Both the position numbers and the translations under genes were made by a program. Below the pieces are notes generated by a model. That model had not been told where the DNA came from. It made no database searches and saw only the letters and a program-made list of their open reading frames with translations. From Rhodobacterales bacterium CG2_30_65_12 (GTDB lineage Bacteria; Pseudomonadota; Alphaproteobacteria; Rhodobacterales; Rhodobacteraceae), in contig MNZL01000159.1 of NCBI GenBank assembly GCA_001873585.1, forward strand, positions 1 to 6,722: a stretch of DNA of 6,722 nucleotides, given 5' to 3'. Position 1 is the first letter of the stretch. Every line of letters begins with the position of its first letter. This document shows positions 5,161-6,722 of this stretch, piece after piece.

Positions 5161-6585
5161 ATGACCGATACCGCCCCGTTTCGCCCGTTCGAGACTCACC
5201 TCGACGATGCCCGCGCAATCGAGATTCTGCGCGCCGCCACCGAGGGGGCGGAAGACGGCGAGTTGTTTCTCGAACGCCGCCGCTCCGAGGCGCTGGTATT
5301 TGATGATGGGCGGCTGAAAACCGCGAGCTACGATGCCTCCGAGGGCTTTGGCCTGCGCGCGGTCAATGGCGAGACGGCGGGCTATGCCCATTCCACCGAG
5401 ATCAGCGAGGCGGCGCTCAAACGCGCGGCCGAAACCGCACGGCTCGCCGTGGGCGCGGGCGGCGGCACCCTTGCCGATGGCCCGGTGCCGACGAATCGCC
5501 GGCTCTACACCGACGCCGACCCGATGGCGGACGCGAGCTTCCCGGTGAAAGTGGAGACGCTGCGCGAGATCGACGCCTACGCGCGGCAGAAAGACGCCCG
5601 CGTGGTGCAGGTTTCGGCCACCGTCGCCGCGAGCCTGCAGGAGGTGACCATCCTGCGCCCCGACGGCACGCTGGTCACCGACACCCGCCCGATGGCGCGG
5701 GTGAACGTGAGCGTGATCGTCGAACAGGACGGGCGGCGCGAAGCGGGCAACCACGGCGGCGGCGGGCGCGCCGGGCTCTCGGCCCTGATCGCGCCCGAAA
5801 GCTGGCGCGCGAGCGTCGACGAAGCGCTGCGCATCGCGCTGGTGAACCTCGCCGCCGAACCGGCCCCCGCCGGCCAGATGGACGTGGTGCTGGGCAACGG
5901 CTGGCCCGGCATCCTGTTGCACGAGGCCGTGGGCCACGGTCTGGAGGGCGATTTCAACCGCAAGGGCACCTCGGCATTTTCCGGGCTCATCGGCCAACAG
6001 GTTGCCGCCAGGGGGGTGACGGTGGTCGATGATGGAACGATCCCCGACCGACGAGGCTCGATCACCGTCGACGACGAGGGCACCCCCTCGGGCCGGACTG
6101 TGCTGATCGAGGATGGCGTGCTGGTGGGCTACATGCAGGACCGGCAGAATGCCCGGCTGATGGGCGTAAACGCCACCGGCAACGGCCGACGCGAAAGCTA
6201 CGCCCACGCGCCGATGCCCCGGATGACCAACACGATCATGCAAGCGGGGGCAGCCACGCGCGACGAGGTGCTGGCCGAGTTGAAGGATGGCATCTATGCC
6301 GTCGGCTTCGGCGGCGGTCAGGTGGATATCACCAACGGCAAGTTCGTGTTCGCCTGCACCGAGGCCTATCGGGTAAAAAACGGCCAGATCGGCGCCCCGG
6401 TCAAGGGGGCCACGATCATTGGCGACGGCCCGGAAGCGATGAAGCGCATCCGCGCGATTGGCAACGACATGGCGCTCGATCCCGGTGTGGGCAACTGCGG
6501 CAAGGCCGGCCAATGGGTGCCGGTGGGCGTCGGCCAGCCGACCCTGCTGATCGGAGGGCTTACCGTGGGTGGGGCGGCGGCCTGA
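5161..6585 (+). CDS. tldD: Metalloprotease TldD
   Basis: Zinc metalloprotease of the TldD/PmbA family (peptidase U62). With its partner PmbA/TldE it forms a cytoplasmic TldD/E protease known for processing unfolded peptides, including microcin B17 and CcdA in E. coli. The 474-residue length is near E. coli TldD (481). The zinc motif is HEAVGHGLEGD at residues 254-264, with H254, E255 and H259. The C-terminal barrel has VVDDGTIPDRRGS, YMQDRQNARLMG, NGRRESYAHAPMPRMTNT and, near the end, C446 in GNCGKAGQWVPVGVGQPT, where the conserved zinc-associated cysteine of TldD is expected. The start at 5161 has AAGGA (5151-5155) 5 bases upstream; an in-frame ATG at 5131 has no SD. It is transcribed away from ctaC and is monocistronic by its own terminator. 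The partner pmbA is not in the window. There is no evidence of a role in oxidase biogenesis; the neighbourhood is simply conserved. Confidence 0.97.
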   Translation: MTDTAPFRPFETHLDDARAIEILRAATEGAEDGELFLERRRSEALVFDDGRLKTASYDASEGFGLRAVNGETAGYAHSTEISEAALKRAAETARLAVGAGGGTLADGPVPTNRRLYTDADPMADASFPVKVETLREIDAYARQKDARVVQVSATVAASLQEVTILRPDGTLVTDTRPMARVNVSVIVEQDGRREAGNHGGGGRAGLSALIAPESWRASVDEALRIALVNLAAEPAPAGQMDVVLGNGWPGILLHEAVGHGLEGDFNRKGTSAFSGLIGQQVAARGVTVVDDGTIPDRRGSITVDDEGTPSGRTVLIEDGVLVGYMQDRQNARLMGVNATGNGRRESYAHAPMPRMTNTIMQAGAATRDEVLAELKDGIYAVGFGGGQVDITNGKFVFACTEAYRVKNGQIGAPVKGATIIGDGPEAMKRIRAIGNDMALDPGVGNCGKAGQWVPVGVGQPTLLIGGLTVGGAAA

Positions 6586-6615
6586 GGCGCGCCCCTGTTT
6601 TCACGCCAATTCTTC

Positions 6616-6648
6616 CCGCCGCGCCGCCGGCCGCGCGGCGGATTTTTG
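6616..6648 (+). terminator. Intrinsic terminator of tldD
   Basis: CCGCCGCG (6616-6623) pairs perfectly with CGCGGCGG (6634-6641), and the loop can close by one more C-G pair (6624/6633). The stem is followed by ATTTTTG and, further on, another five-T run at 6651-6655. It lies 30 bases after the tldD stop, a strong rho-independent terminator on the plus strand. Confidence 0.88.
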
Positions 6649-6722
6649 CCTTTTTCCGAGTCCGGTAACGGTGTGTTAACCATTCGCGCGCATGGTCAAG
6701 GGGCAAGAGACGGACTCAGGTG
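6649..6722 (+). other. Leader of a downstream gene cut by the window edge
   Basis: After the terminator no complete gene is present. An ATG at 6692 stays open to the edge (MVKGQETDSG) but has no SD and sits only about 10 bases from the CtrA-like box, too close if that box overlaps a promoter. A GTG at 6720 or a start beyond the edge is equally possible. I cannot identify the gene. Confidence 0.3.
6665..6681 (+). promoter_or_regulatory. Near-consensus CtrA box upstream of the next gene
   Basis: GTAA (6665-6668), exactly seven bases, then TTAACC (6676-6681), with a G directly before the second half. The alphaproteobacterial CtrA consensus is TTAA-N7-TTAAC, so only the first base differs. It stands in the intergenic DNA beyond the tldD terminator and faces the right edge, so it would control a rightward gene not contained here. 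Identification is by motif only. Confidence 0.5.

Noticed and set aside
4984..6513. The in-frame open extension upstream of ctaC on the minus strand, running antisense through tldD
   Set aside because: The extension is low-complexity His/Arg/Ala-rich translation opposite tldD. The signal peptide and SD place the true ctaC start at 4983.
5577..6683. Minus-strand open frames opposite tldD (5577-6083 and 6366-6683)
   Set aside because: Ser/Arg/Pro-rich shadows of tldD, without SD or domain; the second also runs through the terminator.
1..6722. A novel defence, mobile or biosynthetic system
   Set aside because: Every gene is assigned to a conserved oxidase/assembly locus or to thrC and tldD. 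No transposase, integrase, toxin-antitoxin pair, CRISPR repeat or tRNA was found.

Overview
The window is a conserved, high-GC chromosomal region of an alphaproteobacterium, most likely a member of the Rhodobacteraceae (Rhodobacterales). The evidence is the gene order (subunit II, heme O synthase, a tiny membrane protein, Cox11, subunit III, Surf1, threonine synthase, with tldD divergent) and the close resemblance of the proteins to Rhodobacter/Paracoccus aa3-type cytochrome c oxidase components. It is core metabolism. I found no mobile element, tRNA, rRNA or CRISPR array, and no clear sign of an undescribed multi-gene system.

Layout: seven genes run leftward on the minus strand from about 4983 to beyond base 1. 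In transcription order they are ctaC (oxidase subunit II, CuA site), ctaB (heme O synthase), a 58-residue single-span membrane protein resembling the CoxF-type small proteins of this locus, ctaG (Cox11, CuB insertion), ctaE (subunit III), surf1 (heme a insertion/assembly) and the 5' part of thrC (threonine synthase, cut by the window edge). Spacing is tight: ctaB, the small gene and ctaG overlap by stop/start codons (TGATG and ATGA), and thrC starts 10 bases after surf1 with its Shine-Dalgarno overlapping the surf1 stop codon. The two wider gaps are ctaG-ctaE (61 bases, with a duplicated SD-bearing element) and ctaE-surf1 (108 bases, with a strong terminator-like hairpin). On the plus strand tldD (metalloprotease TldD/PmbA family) diverges from ctaC across a 177-base intergenic region (4984-5160). 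It ends at 6585 and is followed by a textbook intrinsic terminator. The last ~70 bases carry a near-consensus CtrA box (GTAA-N7-TTAACC) that probably belongs to a gene starting at or beyond the right edge.

How the genes work together: CtaC and CtaE are two of the three core subunits of the aa3 oxidase. CtaB makes heme O, the precursor of heme A. CtaG delivers copper to CuB, and Surf1 assists heme a insertion. Subunit I (ctaD) and heme A synthase (ctaA) are not in the window and must be elsewhere. ThrC is metabolically unrelated but appears translationally linked to surf1. TldD is an independent divergent gene.
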